From Merdivicinus sp050943495 (GTDB taxonomy: Bacteria; Bacillota; Clostridia; Oscillospirales; Ruminococcaceae), in the NCBI GenBank assembly GCA_050943495.1, contig JBMNPH010000008.1:1-64000 (forward strand): a DNA stretch of 64,000 bases, given 5' to 3'. Under the pieces are notes generated by a model. It was not told the DNA's origin, did no database searches, and saw nothing but the letters and a program-made list of their open reading frames with translations. Below, piece after piece: positions 41,019 to 50,727 of this stretch. Position 1 is the first letter of the stretch. Each line of letters starts with the position of its first letter. A program made the translations under genes and the position numbers.

Positions 41019-43448
41019 CTACTGCACCGCGATGCTCTTGGATTCCGCCTGATTTTCCGGCAGAACCGATGCAGACGGTTCCGGCTGCTGCACGGCGGAT
41101 GATTCCGGCTTACGCACCAGCGCACCCTTCAGCACCTCGCTCACATGCGAAACCGGCACAAAGGCGATATTTTCCTTGACAACCTCATCCACTTCTTCCA
41201 GATCCTTGCGGTTTTCCTCCGGAATGAAGACGGTCTTGACACCCATCCGATAAGCGGCCATCGACTTCTCGCGCAGGCCGCCGATCGGCAGCACCCGTCC
41301 GCGCAAGGTCACTTCACCGGTCATCGCAACATCCCGTCTGACCGGAATTCCGCTCAATGCACTGGTAATAGCCGTCACCATCGTGACACCGGCTGACGGA
41401 CCGTCCTTGGGAACTGCCCCTTCCGGCGCATGAATGTGAATGTCCTTATCCTTATAAAAATCCGGTGCGATTCCATAATCTGCCGCCACGCTGCGCACAT
41501 AGCTGACCGCGATCTGTGCAGATTCGGTCATCACCTCGCCGAGCTGTCCGGTAATCTGAATCTTACCGGTTCCCGGCAGGACGATCGTTTCAATATCCAT
41601 CGTCTCGCCGCCGACCGACGTCCATGCCAGACCGGTTACCACGCCGACCTCATCCGCCGGGCGCAGCCCTTCATCCAGGAATTTCCGGCCGCCCAGCATT
41701 TGCTGAAGAGTATCGGGGGTCACATTCACCGATGTGGCCTCCTCGGATACGATCGCCTTCGCCGTCTTCCGGCAGATCGATCCGACTTCCCGTTCCAGAT
41801 TCCGCACGCCCGATTCCCGGGTATAGCCGTCAATCAGGGTATAAATTCCCTCTTTGGAGAATTTCAGCTGCTTGCCGTTCAGGCCATGCCGCTTCATCTG
41901 CTTGGGAATCAGATGCTTTTTGGCAATATTCCACTTTTCCTCGCGGGTATAGCTGCCCATTTCGATGATTTCCATGCGGTCATACAGCGGCCCGGGGATA
42001 TTCGACACATTATTCGCCGTGGTAATAAACAGCACTTCACTCAAATCAAACGGCACTTCGAGATAATGGTCGCGGAAGGCGTTATTCTGTTCCGAATCCA
42101 ATACCTCCAGCATCGCCGAGGAGGGATCCCCCTTGAAATCCGCCCCCATCTTATCGATTTCATCCAGCAGCATCAGAGGATTGCGGGTTCCGGCCTGCCG
42201 CATGGCATCCATAATCCGTCCCGGCATCGATCCGAGATAGGTTTTCCGATGTCCGCGGATATCCGCCTCATCCCGGACGCCGCCCAGCGAAATCCGGACA
42301 TATTTGCGTCCCAGCGCCTTGGCAATCGACTTGGCGACCGACGTTTTTCCCACACCGGGAGGGCCGGCCAGACAGATGATCTGTCCCTTGATATCCGGTG
42401 CCAGCTTCCGGACCGCAATCAATTCGAGAATGCGTTCCTTGACCTTCTTCATGCCGTAATGATCGTGATCCAGCACTTTCCGCGCCTTTTCCACATCGGC
42501 ATGTTCCTTGGATACGGTATCCCACGGCAGCGCCAGCACTGCCTCCAGATATCCGCGCACCACCTGCGCCTCCTGCGACTGCGGCGGCATCCGATACAGT
42601 CGGTCGCATTCCTTCAGCAATTTTTCGCGGGATTCCTCGGAAATACATTTTATTTTCTGGATCTGATCCATGTATTCCATCGATTCTTCCTGCGGATTGT
42701 CGCCCTCGCCCAGCTCATTGCTGATGACGCGGAGCTGTTCCCGCAGGAAATAATCCCGCTGGTTTTTATCCATCGACTCCTTGACCTGGCTGTAAATATC
42801 CTGCTCGATGCTCAAGATGTTGGTTTCCCGTTCCAAAAGTGCCACCAGCATCTCCAGCCGGGCAACCAGATTGCGCTCTTCCAGCATCGCCTGCTTATCC
42901 TCGACCTGGAAAAACAGGTTCTGTACAATTTTATCAAACAGTCCGGACAATGTCTTCTGTGCGTATACATTCGCAATGATCTCCCGCGGGATCTTCGGCA
43001 CCATTTCACAATAATGCTCAAAGCTATTAACCACTGCGCGGAAAAGCGCCTGCTTTTCCTCATCTGTGAGCGGAGGCATCCGCTGATCGCCGACTGTTTT
43101 TACCTCGCAGGTCATATAAGGGCCGTCCAGATCTGTCTTGACAACCGCTGCCCGATACAGCCCCTCTACCATAATCCGAACGGAATTTTTATCTGTATGC
43201 AGCATCTGAACAATTTTCGCTACAACGCCGACTTTGTAAAGATCCTCCTCTTTGGGATCCTCTACGGTATAGTCTTTCTGCGCGACAAGGAAGATCTCCT
43301 TATCGTGTTCCATTGCCTGCTTGACTGCGAGAATTGATTTTTCCCGGCCTACATCAAAATGCAGAAGCATCGACGGGAACATTACAATGCCCCGCATCGA
43401 GACTGCCGGTAATATGACGGTGCTTCCGGGTCTGTTTCCTGTGCCCAT
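41019..43448 (-). CDS. lon: ATP-dependent protease La (LonA)
   Basis: An 809-residue LonA. N-terminal substrate-binding LAN domain (LPAVSMRGIVMFPSMLLHF), coiled coil, AAA+ domain with GPPGVGKTSVAKSIA and LLDEIDKMGAD, and the Ser-Lys protease domain with the catalytic Ser in KDGPSAGVTM. About 30 residues at the C-terminus are Pro/Ser/Glu-rich and probably disordered. ATG 43448 follows AAAGGAGCGTGTGAGG; the frame is open upstream but without a ribosome site. It degrades misfolded and regulatory proteins. No CIRCE or CtsR-like site is seen in its leader. Confidence 0.97.
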   Translation of the reverse strand: MGTGNRPGSTVILPAVSMRGIVMFPSMLLHFDVGREKSILAVKQAMEHDKEIFLVAQKDYTVEDPKEEDLYKVGVVAKIVQMLHTDKNSVRIMVEGLYRAAVVKTDLDGPYMTCEVKTVGDQRMPPLTDEEKQALFRAVVNSFEHYCEMVPKIPREIIANVYAQKTLSGLFDKIVQNLFFQVEDKQAMLEERNLVARLEMLVALLERETNILSIEQDIYSQVKESMDKNQRDYFLREQLRVISNELGEGDNPQEESMEYMDQIQKIKCISEESREKLLKECDRLYRMPPQSQEAQVVRGYLEAVLALPWDTVSKEHADVEKARKVLDHDHYGMKKVKERILELIAVRKLAPDIKGQIICLAGPPGVGKTSVAKSIAKALGRKYVRISLGGVRDEADIRGHRKTYLGSMPGRIMDAMRQAGTRNPLMLLDEIDKMGADFKGDPSSAMLEVLDSEQNNAFRDHYLEVPFDLSEVLFITTANNVSNIPGPLYDRMEIIEMGSYTREEKWNIAKKHLIPKQMKRHGLNGKQLKFSKEGIYTLIDGYTRESGVRNLEREVGSICRKTAKAIVSEEATSVNVTPDTLQQMLGGRKFLDEGLRPADEVGVVTGLAWTSVGGETMDIETIVLPGTGKIQITGQLGEVMTESAQIAVSYVRSVAADYGIAPDFYKDKDIHIHAPEGAVPKDGPSAGVTMVTAITSALSGIPVRRDVAMTGEVTLRGRVLPIGGLREKSMAAYRMGVKTVFIPEENRKDLEEVDEVVKENIAFVPVSHVSEVLKGALVRKPESSAVQQPEPSASVLPENQAESKSIAVQ

Positions 43449-43509
43449 CCTCACACGCTCCTTTATATTAGTTTCTGTTTGGAATTTCAACTGAAAAAAT
43501 CCAGTTTTC

Positions 43510-43538
43510 ATTATACGTTGCTTTTTGCAATTATGCAA
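43510..43538 (-). promoter_or_regulatory. Promoter of lon-ysxC-lysA
   Basis: On the minus strand TTGCAT (43538-43533), 17-base spacer, TATAAT (43515-43510), leaving a leader of about 55 bases with a small AACTG / CAGTT hairpin. Confidence 0.8.
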
Positions 43539-43649
43539 GAGAATTTTTATGAATTTCTAAAATTCTGCCGGCTCACCATTTTGCCTTCCCCCGCATAGGA
43601 TAAAGGGAAGCCGCGCCGCGGGTCATTCCCGCCCGCTTCATATAGAGAA

Positions 43650-43685
43650 AACCCGCCGGGCCTCACAGCACACCGGCGGGCTTTT
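43650..43685. terminator. Terminator of ilvE (bidirectional)
   Basis: GC-rich stem CCCGCCGG / CCGGCGGG (43652-43659 and 43673-43680), with T-runs on both strands, 11 bases past the ilvE stop. Confidence 0.8.
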
Positions 43686-43695
43686 ATCTGCAATC

Positions 43696-44775
43696 TTACA
43701 GCACTTTGACACTCCATCCGAACGGATCCGGTGCTTTTCCCCACTGGATTCCGGTCAGAGAATCGTACAGTTTCTGGGAAAGTTCCCCGATCTTGCCGCC
43801 AGACAGTTCCATATCCACATCCTGATACCGGAGCAGTCCGACCGGCGAAATGACTGCCGCTGTGCCGCTGCCGAACATTTCGGTGAATTTGCCTTCCTTA
43901 TAGGCCTCCACCAGTTCTTCCACTGCGACACGACGCTCTGTCACCTTCATTCCCCAGCTGCGGAGCAGTTCAATAACCGACTTCCGGGTAATACCGGGGA
44001 GGATGCTGCCATGCAGGGCAGGTGTCACCACTTCGTCGCCAATGACAAAGAAGACGTTCATTGCGCCGACTTCCTCGACATATTTCCGCTCGACACCGTC
44101 CAGCCACAGAACCTGCGAAAAGCCTTCTGCTGCCGCTACATCCTGCGCCTTCATCGAAGCCGCATAGTTGCCGCCGCATTTTGCAAATCCGGTACCGCCG
44201 CGCACTGCGCGCACATATTCATTTTCTACATAAATCTTGACAGGGCTCAGGCCTGTTGCATAGTATGCACCTACCGGGCTCAGAATGATTAAGAATTTGT
44301 ACTGACTCGAGGTATGTGCACCCAAAGAAGGCTCTGTTCCGATCATAAACGGACGGATATACAAAGAAGTATTGGGTTTATGAGGAACCCAGTCCGCATC
44401 AATTTCGATCAGCTTTTTCAGCGCCTTGAGACAGAAATCCACATCCAGCTGCGGCATGGACAGGCGGTCATTCGAATTGTTCATCCGTTTGAAGTTTTCC
44501 TCCGGACGGAACAGGCGGATGCTGCCGTCATCGCAGCGGTATGCCTTCATTCCTTCAAAGGTTTCCTGACCATAATGCAGGCAGTTGCAGGCAGGGCTCA
44601 GAGAAAGAGGGCCATACGGTACAATACGGGCGTCATGCCAGCCGTCTTTCTGATTCCAATCCATTTCAAACATGTGATCGGTAAAGGTATGGCCAAAGAC
44701 GAGATGATCCTCATCTGGTTTCTGCTTGGGACAAGTCGTTAAGGTCACTTTGATTTCTTCACACATAGCGGTCAT
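43696..44775 (-). CDS. ilvE: Branched-chain amino acid aminotransferase
   Basis: A 359-residue fold-type IV PLP aminotransferase of the BCAT2 (eukaryote-like/IlvK) length. Markers are LHYGQETFEGMKAYR, RPEENFKRMN, the PLP lysine in FAKCGGNYAAS, YVEEVGAMNVFFV and GSGTAAVISPVG. It exchanges amino groups between Val/Leu/Ile and 2-oxoglutarate. Two ATGs (44775, 44766) are possible; GAAAGAAG fits either. It is monocistronic. Confidence 0.96.
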   Translation of the reverse strand: MTAMCEEIKVTLTTCPKQKPDEDHLVFGHTFTDHMFEMDWNQKDGWHDARIVPYGPLSLSPACNCLHYGQETFEGMKAYRCDDGSIRLFRPEENFKRMNNSNDRLSMPQLDVDFCLKALKKLIEIDADWVPHKPNTSLYIRPFMIGTEPSLGAHTSSQYKFLIILSPVGAYYATGLSPVKIYVENEYVRAVRGGTGFAKCGGNYAASMKAQDVAAAEGFSQVLWLDGVERKYVEEVGAMNVFFVIGDEVVTPALHGSILPGITRKSVIELLRSWGMKVTERRVAVEELVEAYKEGKFTEMFGSGTAAVISPVGLLRYQDVDMELSGGKIGELSQKLYDSLTGIQWGKAPDPFGWSVKVL

Positions 44776-44807
44776 CTTCTTTCTGACGAAATGTTATGTT
44801 AGGTAAC

Positions 44808-44836
44808 AGTATAGCATATCGTTATAGCCTTGTCAA
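44808..44836 (-). promoter_or_regulatory. Promoter of ilvE
   Basis: On the minus strand TTGACA (44836-44831), 17-base spacer, TATACT (44813-44808). Confidence 0.88.
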
Positions 44837-45105
44837 TACATGAAACCGATAATTTTCAACAAAGTTTTGCGGATTTTTCCATTAATCACCGGCATTTATT
44901 CTCAAATATCTTATTTTTTCGAAATTTCATACATTCCTATTCTGCTCTCAATCCCTTCTTTATATAAAAGACTTCCCATTCCATTTGTTTGGAATAAAAA
45001 TGAATAAAATGTTTCCATATTTTGCGTGTATTATTCATTCTAACGAGAAAACCCATTCTTGATTTGTGCAATGTTACAATCTTTGGGGAATTTTCAAAAA
45101 ACCCC

Positions 45106-45133
45106 TTGATTTTTCTGAAAATTCGGCTAAAAT
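45106..45133 (+). promoter_or_regulatory. Promoter of groES-groEL
   Basis: TTGATT (45106-45111) and TAAAAT (45128-45133), 16-base spacer, directly upstream of the CIRCE operator. Confidence 0.7.
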
Positions 45134-45141
45134 AAGTATTG

Positions 45142-45168
45142 TTAGCACTCGAGAATGTTGAGTGCTAA
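45142..45168 (+). promoter_or_regulatory. CIRCE operator (HrcA site) of groES-groEL
   Basis: A perfect TTAGCACTC-N9-GAGTGCTAA inverted repeat at the predicted transcription start. HrcA repressor binding here links chaperonin expression to heat and folding stress. hrcA itself is not in the window. Confidence 0.97.
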
Positions 45169-45211
45169 GAAATTCGGATTTTATGACCCATCATATAAGG
45201 AGGAAACATCT

Positions 45212-45496
45212 ATGAATATCAAACCTTTGGCAGACCGCGTAGTCGTCAAAATGACCGAGGCCGAAGAAGTCAGCAAGGGCGGTATCATCCTCTCCGCCGC
45301 ATCTCAGGAAAAACCTTCCGTTGCAGAAGTCGTTGCAGTCGGCAAGGGCGGCGTTGTGGACGGTCATGAGGTTACCATGGAACTGAAGGTCGGCGACAAG
45401 GTCCTCATCAGCAAGTATTCCGGCACCGAAGTCAAACTGGATGGTCAGGAATACACCATCGTTCGGCAGAGCGACGTTCTGGCTGTTGTGGAATAA
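45212..45496 (+). CDS. groES: Co-chaperonin GroES
   Basis: A 94-residue Hsp10 with the mobile loop region SKGGIILSAASQEKPS and MNIKPLADRVVVK start. It caps the GroEL chamber as a heptamer. ATG 45212 follows AAGGAGGAAAC; the frame open from 45155 includes the CIRCE site and is not translated. Confidence 0.98.
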   Translation: MNIKPLADRVVVKMTEAEEVSKGGIILSAASQEKPSVAEVVAVGKGGVVDGHEVTMELKVGDKVLISKYSGTEVKLDGQEYTIVRQSDVLAVVE

Positions 45497-45535
45497 GCAT
45501 TCATTTGATAGAACTTTTGAGGAGGAAAATCCATC

Positions 45536-47158
45536 ATGGCAAAACAGATTATTTACGGAGAAGAAGCCAGAAAAGCTCTTCAGACCGGTATTGACAAACT
45601 CGCAGACACCGTTAAAATCACCCTTGGTCCGAAAGGCCGCAACGTCGTTCTGGATAAGAAATTCGGCGCTCCGCTGATCACCAACGACGGTGTTACCATT
45701 GCAAAAGAAATCGAGCTCGAGGATGCTTTTGAAAATATGGGCGCACAGCTCGTGAAGGAAGTTGCAACCAAGACCAACGATGCAGCAGGCGACGGTACCA
45801 CTACCGCTACCCTTCTGGCACAGGCTCTCGTTCGCGAAGGCATGAAGAACGTTGCTGCCGGCGCAAATCCTATGATTATCAAACGCGGTATCCAGAAAGC
45901 TGTTGACGAGGCTGTCAAAGCCATTGTTGCAAACTCCAAGAAAGTGGACGGTTCCGAAGATATCGCCCGTGTCGGCACCGTTTCTTCCGGCAGCGAAGAA
46001 GTCGGCAAGCTGATTGCTGAGGCAATGGATAAAGTTACCGCTGACGGCGTCATCACCCTGGAAGAATCCAAGACTGCTGAAACTTACAGCGAAGTCGTAG
46101 AAGGCATGCAGTTCGACCGCGGTTACATTTCTCCTTATATGTGCACCGATACCGACAAGATGGAAGCTGTTATGGATGACGCTTTCATTCTGATTACCGA
46201 TAAGAAGATCTCCAACATTCAGGAACTGCTTCCTCTGCTCGAGCAGATCGTCCAGAGCGGCAAGAAACTGGTTATCATCGCAGAGGACGTCGAGGGCGAG
46301 GCTCTGACCACCCTGATCCTCAACAAACTGCGCGGCACCTTCAACTGCGTTGCAGTCAAGGCTCCCGGCTTCGGCGACCGCCGCAAAGAAATGCTGCGTG
46401 ATATCGCAATCCTCACCGGCGGCCAGGTAATCACCTCTGAACTCGGCCTGGAACTGAAGGATGCTACCATCGATCAGCTCGGCCGTGCCCGTCAGGTTGT
46501 TGTCCAGAAGGAAAACACCATCATCGTCAACGGCTTCGGCGATGCGGATGAAATCAAGTCCCGCATTCATCAGATCAAATCTCAGATCGAAACCACCACT
46601 TCCGACTTCGACCGCGAAAAACTCCAGGAACGTCTGGCAAAACTCTCCGGCGGTGTTGCTGTTATCAAAGTCGGCGCTGCTACCGAAGTGGAAATGAAAG
46701 AAAAGAAACTCCGCATCGAGGATGCTCTCTCCGCTACCAAGGCTGCAGTTGAGGAAGGCATCGTAGCTGGCGGCGGTACTGCTCAGCTCAACGCAATCCC
46801 CGCTGTCAAAGCTTTGATGAAATCCGCTACCGGCGATGAAAAGACCGGTATGTCCATCGTGCTGAAAGCTTTGGAAGAGCCGGTTCGTCAGATCGCTACA
46901 AACAGTGGTCTGGAAGGCTCGGTCATCGTTGACAAGATCCTCAACTCCCGCAAGGTTGGCTACGGCTTCGATGCTGCTAAGGAAGAATATTGCGATATGA
47001 TCGCGGCCGGCATCGTGGATCCTACCAAGGTTACCCGCAGCTCTCTGGAAAATGCAGCTTCCGTTGCAGCGATGGTTCTCACCACCGAATCTCTGGTTGC
47101 CGACATCAAAGAGGATACTCCTCCCGTTCCGGCAGCACCTGCAGGCGGCATGTATTAA
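45536..47158 (+). CDS. groEL: Chaperonin GroEL
   Basis: A 540-residue Hsp60. ATP-site motifs LGPKGRNVVLD and AGDGTTTATLLAQ, apical domain with VEGEALTTLILNKLRG, and VAGGGTAQ near the hinge. The C-terminus is short, ending APAGGMY with a single GGM where many homologues have several repeats. It forms the folding ring with GroES. GAGGAGG precedes the ATG. A terminator with UUCG loop follows. Confidence 0.99.
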   Translation: MAKQIIYGEEARKALQTGIDKLADTVKITLGPKGRNVVLDKKFGAPLITNDGVTIAKEIELEDAFENMGAQLVKEVATKTNDAAGDGTTTATLLAQALVREGMKNVAAGANPMIIKRGIQKAVDEAVKAIVANSKKVDGSEDIARVGTVSSGSEEVGKLIAEAMDKVTADGVITLEESKTAETYSEVVEGMQFDRGYISPYMCTDTDKMEAVMDDAFILITDKKISNIQELLPLLEQIVQSGKKLVIIAEDVEGEALTTLILNKLRGTFNCVAVKAPGFGDRRKEMLRDIAILTGGQVITSELGLELKDATIDQLGRARQVVVQKENTIIVNGFGDADEIKSRIHQIKSQIETTTSDFDREKLQERLAKLSGGVAVIKVGAATEVEMKEKKLRIEDALSATKAAVEEGIVAGGGTAQLNAIPAVKALMKSATGDEKTGMSIVLKALEEPVRQIATNSGLEGSVIVDKILNSRKVGYGFDAAKEEYCDMIAAGIVDPTKVTRSSLENAASVAAMVLTTESLVADIKEDTPPVPAAPAGGMY

Positions 47159-47179
47159 TCTGAAAATTCAATCCTTTCA

Positions 47180-47207
47180 GGACGTTGCTTCGGCAGCGTC
47201 CTTTTTT
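47180..47207 (+). terminator. Terminator of groES-groEL
   Basis: GGACGTTGC / GCAGCGTCC stem closed by a TTCG tetraloop (47189-47192) and followed by TTTTTT. Confidence 0.93.
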
Positions 47208-47293
47208 ATTTGATGTGCCATTTGCACAAGGAAAAACGACTGTTTTCAGTCGAAAATACCACAAAAAAGCTCGTTTCCTTTCGGTGTAAATTG

Positions 47294-47302
47294 TGCTATA
47301 AT
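47294..47302 (+). promoter_or_regulatory. Extended -10 promoter of the alpha-mannosidase gene
   Basis: TGCTATAAT gives an extended -10 with TATAAT at 47297-47302. The -35 region (TTTCCT at 47274-47279) is poor, which suggests control by an activator or a low basal level. Confidence 0.65.
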
Positions 47303-47373
47303 AGGAAAGAAGATTGCTTCTCCGAATAAAATTCGGCTGAAATTGTACATTCATGTTACGAGAGGAGATTTCC

Positions 47374-50300
47374 ATGAATCTGAAATTTGCATTGGAACGC
47401 GGGCAGCGGCTTGCCGGCGATTTGAAAAAACTGATTCCAGCGGATTCCATGCCGATCCGGTATTTCCGCATCCTGGACGGAAAACTGGATCACGGGGAAT
47501 CCTGCGACTGCAGCAGCTGGACCGAATGGGACACGGATCTTCCGTGGAAAGGATTGGATGCGCACCGCTGGTATCGCACAACGGTTACAATTCCCGCGGA
47601 ATTTGACGGGAAACGGGTCGACCTTCGGCTGACAACCGGACGGGAAGGCCAATGGGATGCCACCAATCCGCAGATGCTGGTTTACTGCAACCAAAAACTG
47701 ATTCAGGGCGCGGATGTCAACCATACCCGCATCCGCATCGCAGAACCTGCCAAAGTCGGAGAATCCTTCGAAATCGCCATTCTTGCTTACAGCGGAACGG
47801 TGCCGGGAGATCTGCTGCTGCGCGCCGCCCTGGAAGTCACCGATGTTCCGACCGAGCAGGCGTATTACGATCTTTCCATTCCGCTGGACGCGGCGTCCCT
47901 GCTCGCCGGTCGCAGTCCCGATGACGCCCGCAAAATTCTCCATCCAATCCAGAACGCCCTGGATCTGCTCGATCTGCGGGAACCATACTCCCCTGCCTAC
48001 TATGATTCCCTGGAAGAAATGCGCGCCGTCCTGCGCGAGGCATTCTATACCTCAGTCAACCCCGCTCTTCCGACCGTCAGCGCTATCGGCCATACCCACA
48101 TCGACATTGCATGGCTCTGGACAGTCTCCCAAACCCGCGAAAAGGCACTGCGCAGCTTTTCAACTGTTCTGGAACTGATGGAACATTATCCGGATTACAT
48201 TTTCATGTCCAGCCAGCCCATTCTGTATCAATTTGTCAAGGAACAGGCGCCGGAACAATACGAGCGCATCAAACAGAGAGTCGCGGAGGGACGCTGGGAA
48301 GTTGACGGCGCCATGTGGCTCGAATCGGACTGCAATATCCCATCCGGAGAATCGCTGGTTCGTCAAATTCTAAAAGGAACTCGATTCTTCCGCGAGGAGT
48401 TCGGCAAGGAATGTCATTCCCTCTGGCTGCCGGATGTCTTTGGCTATTCCGCCGCCCTGCCCCAGATTCTCAAACTGTGCGGAATCCCCTACTTTATGAC
48501 TACCAAAATCTCCTGGAACCAGCAGAATCAGCTGCCCAATGACACCTTCTTATGGCGCGGCATCGATGGTACGGAAGTCTTTGTCTACATGCCCACGACA
48601 ACCAATGCCCAGGCTGACACCGGCGCCGTTACCTTCAGCGAATCCCAGAACACGACCACTTATACCGGTCTTATCAACCCCAATATGGCGCTGGGCACCT
48701 ATCAGCGTTTCCAAAACCGCGATCTCACCGAGGATACCCTCATTCTGTACGGATACGGGGACGGCGGCGGCGGTCCTACCGAGGAAATGCTCGAATCCGC
48801 CAAACGCATGCAATTTGGCTTCCCCGGCATCCCCCGCATTCAGCTGGAACGCGAAACAGATTTCTTTGATCGGGTTTCCGCTATCGCCAAAAATCCGGAC
48901 ATGCCTACCTGGGATGGGGAACTGTATTTTGAACGGCATCGCGGAACCTACACCTCCGCCTCCCGCAATAAAAAATTCAACCGCATGTCTGAAATCCGCT
49001 ACGGACAGCTCGAAACGCTTTCTTCCATCGGACAGATCTTCGGGGAAGCCTATCCTGCCCGCGAAATTTCGGACGGCTGGGATACCATTCTCCTCAACCA
49101 GTTCCACGACATCATCCCCGGAAGCAGCATCAGCGAAGTCTATCAGACTACCGACCGCCAATATGCGGAAATCCTGGATTCTGCGGAAAAGCTGATCCGG
49201 AAGGATCTTTCTACCCTTACTGGCGGCATTCACACCCAATCACCCGGCATTCTCTGCTACAATTCCCTGGGATTCCGGCGAAATACGGTTCTGACCCTGC
49301 CCGAAGAGGCGGAAAATTACGGCGGTGTCCGCTGCGGCTGCCAGGTTTCTCCCATTCAGCGGGGAGAGGACGGCTCGCTGCTGGCCGCTGTATCCGACCT
49401 GCCTTCAGCCGGATACACCACCCTTCTCTTTGAAAATGGGACACCCGTTTCGTCTGCTCTCCCGCAGACATTCGACGGAATTTTCTCCAACGAATGGTAT
49501 CAGGCTGCCTTCTCCGAAACCGGCGAGCTCACCTCCCTGATTGAAAAGAAAACCGGACGCGAACTGATCCCCTCCGGTCAGATCGGAAATCGGATCGCTG
49601 CCTATGAGGATCGCCCCGGAAACTGGGACAACTGGGATATTGATGACTATTATCGCCGCAAACCCTTTGCTGTTGCCTGCACCTCTCCTCTGAAAGTGAT
49701 CGAATGGGGACCGGTGCGCTGCACCCTCGCCGCAGAATGGAAAACCGGACGTTCCACCATTTCCCAGAAAATCCGATTGTATCCCGGCAGTCCCCGCATC
49801 GACTTTGAAACAGAAGCGGACTGGCAGGATTCCAACGTCCTGCTGCGGGTCGAATTTCCGGTTGCCGTCAACACCACCCGCGCTTCCTTTGAAATCCAAT
49901 ACGGAAACGTCGAGCGGGAAACTACCAGCAATCACAGCTGGGACAGCGCCAAATTTGAGGTCTGCGGCCATAAATGGGCCGACCTCTCCGATAACGGCGG
50001 CGGCATGAGCCTGCTTAACAACTGTAAATACGGATACTCCGCACGCGACGGCCGCCTTGGACTGACGCTGATCAAGTCCGGCTGTTATCCCAACAAGGAT
50101 GCGGATATCGGACATCATCGCTTTACCTACTCCATCTTCCCGCACGCCGGCCGCTGCCTGGACAGCGACACCATTCCGCAGGCCTATGATCTGAACGTTC
50201 CGGTCTGGACGGCATTCCTCCCCGGCAACGGAGACGGAAGCATTCCGGAAATGTTCTCGCTGGTGCAGTGCGATTCGCCTCACTGCTTCTTCGAAATGGC

Positions 50301-50514
50301 CAAAAAGGCGGAAAATCGCGACAGCACCGTTCTCCGCTTCTATGAAAACGGAAATGCACCGGCCGTTCCTACCCTGACCTTTGGACACCCCATTCAACAG
50401 GCCTTCCGCTGTGATCTTTTGGAAAACCGCCTGGAAGAACTTCCTGTAAAGGATGGACATCAGATCTCGGTTCCGCTCAAACCCTATGAAATCCTGACAA
50501 TCGAAGTCCTCTGA
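47374..50514 (+). CDS. Alpha-mannosidase, GH38 family
   Basis: A 1046-residue GH38 glycosidase. An N-terminal beta-domain (1-230) precedes the catalytic domain with GHTHIDIAWLW (zinc ligands His242 and Asp244), the nucleophile Asp354 in WLPDVFGYSAALPQ, the alpha-mannosidase middle helical domain, and FHDIIPGSS (third zinc ligand region). The C-terminal half is the large beta-sandwich domain. It removes terminal alpha-mannose, as from N-glycans. No signal peptide is seen, so it should act in the cytoplasm. ATG 47374 follows AGAGGAGA; the ATG at 47353 is less likely. It is monocistronic. Confidence 0.95.
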   Translation: MNLKFALERGQRLAGDLKKLIPADSMPIRYFRILDGKLDHGESCDCSSWTEWDTDLPWKGLDAHRWYRTTVTIPAEFDGKRVDLRLTTGREGQWDATNPQMLVYCNQKLIQGADVNHTRIRIAEPAKVGESFEIAILAYSGTVPGDLLLRAALEVTDVPTEQAYYDLSIPLDAASLLAGRSPDDARKILHPIQNALDLLDLREPYSPAYYDSLEEMRAVLREAFYTSVNPALPTVSAIGHTHIDIAWLWTVSQTREKALRSFSTVLELMEHYPDYIFMSSQPILYQFVKEQAPEQYERIKQRVAEGRWEVDGAMWLESDCNIPSGESLVRQILKGTRFFREEFGKECHSLWLPDVFGYSAALPQILKLCGIPYFMTTKISWNQQNQLPNDTFLWRGIDGTEVFVYMPTTTNAQADTGAVTFSESQNTTTYTGLINPNMALGTYQRFQNRDLTEDTLILYGYGDGGGGPTEEMLESAKRMQFGFPGIPRIQLERETDFFDRVSAIAKNPDMPTWDGELYFERHRGTYTSASRNKKFNRMSEIRYGQLETLSSIGQIFGEAYPAREISDGWDTILLNQFHDIIPGSSISEVYQTTDRQYAEILDSAEKLIRKDLSTLTGGIHTQSPGILCYNSLGFRRNTVLTLPEEAENYGGVRCGCQVSPIQRGEDGSLLAAVSDLPSAGYTTLLFENGTPVSSALPQTFDGIFSNEWYQAAFSETGELTSLIEKKTGRELIPSGQIGNRIAAYEDRPGNWDNWDIDDYYRRKPFAVACTSPLKVIEWGPVRCTLAAEWKTGRSTISQKIRLYPGSPRIDFETEADWQDSNVLLRVEFPVAVNTTRASFEIQYGNVERETTSNHSWDSAKFEVCGHKWADLSDNGGGMSLLNNCKYGYSARDGRLGLTLIKSGCYPNKDADIGHHRFTYSIFPHAGRCLDSDTIPQAYDLNVPVWTAFLPGNGDGSIPEMFSLVQCDSPHCFFEMAKKAENRDSTVLRFYENGNAPAVPTLTFGHPIQQAFRCDLLENRLEELPVKDGHQISVPLKPYEILTIEVL

Positions 50515-50522
50515 TTGGATCA

Positions 50523-50557
50523 ATCCCCGCTTCCGAAAGGAAACGGGGATTTTTTTC
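50523..50557 (+). terminator. Terminator of the alpha-mannosidase gene
   Basis: ATCCCCG-C-TTCC / GGAA-A-CGGGGAT stem with a GAAA tetraloop, then TTTTTT, 8 bases past the stop. Confidence 0.9.
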
Positions 50558-50571
50558 GAACCCTGTCGACA

Positions 50572-50599
50572 TTACATGAATTTTACATAATATTGACAT
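50572..50599 (+). promoter_or_regulatory. Candidate Pho box before the Na/Pi transporter
   Basis: Three direct repeats TTACAT (50572), TTACAT (50583) and TGACAT (50594), each exactly 11 bases apart, as in PhoP/PhoB binding sites. They overlap a TTGACA at 50593-50598 that could be the -35 of the promoter. The gene downstream is a phosphate transporter, which fits. Confidence 0.5.
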
Positions 50600-50727
50600 T
50601 GCCATGCTGTCCAAAATACTTTGTTCATGATAATTTTATATAGAATGGTGTATTTTGAAACAAATTATATCTGCAATCATATTTTCATCATGTTTATGTA
50701 AAATGATTGCAACAAGGAGAGATGGAT

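Larger units (their letters stand above)
44776..45211. other. Divergent AT-rich region between ilvE and groES
   Basis: A 436-base gap. The left end carries the ilvE promoter and the right end the groES promoter plus CIRCE. The central part, about 44840-45100, is very AT-rich with a small TTCCA / TGGAA hairpin and no gene that I can support. Confidence 0.6.

Noticed and set aside
41430..43337. A 635-codon open frame opposite lon
   Set aside because: Antisense shadow of a fully conserved Lon protease; its translation has no family features.
45191..46570. A 459-codon minus-strand frame opposite groES and groEL
   Set aside because: It is antisense to two certain genes. Such frames are common opposite groEL and are not genes without further evidence.
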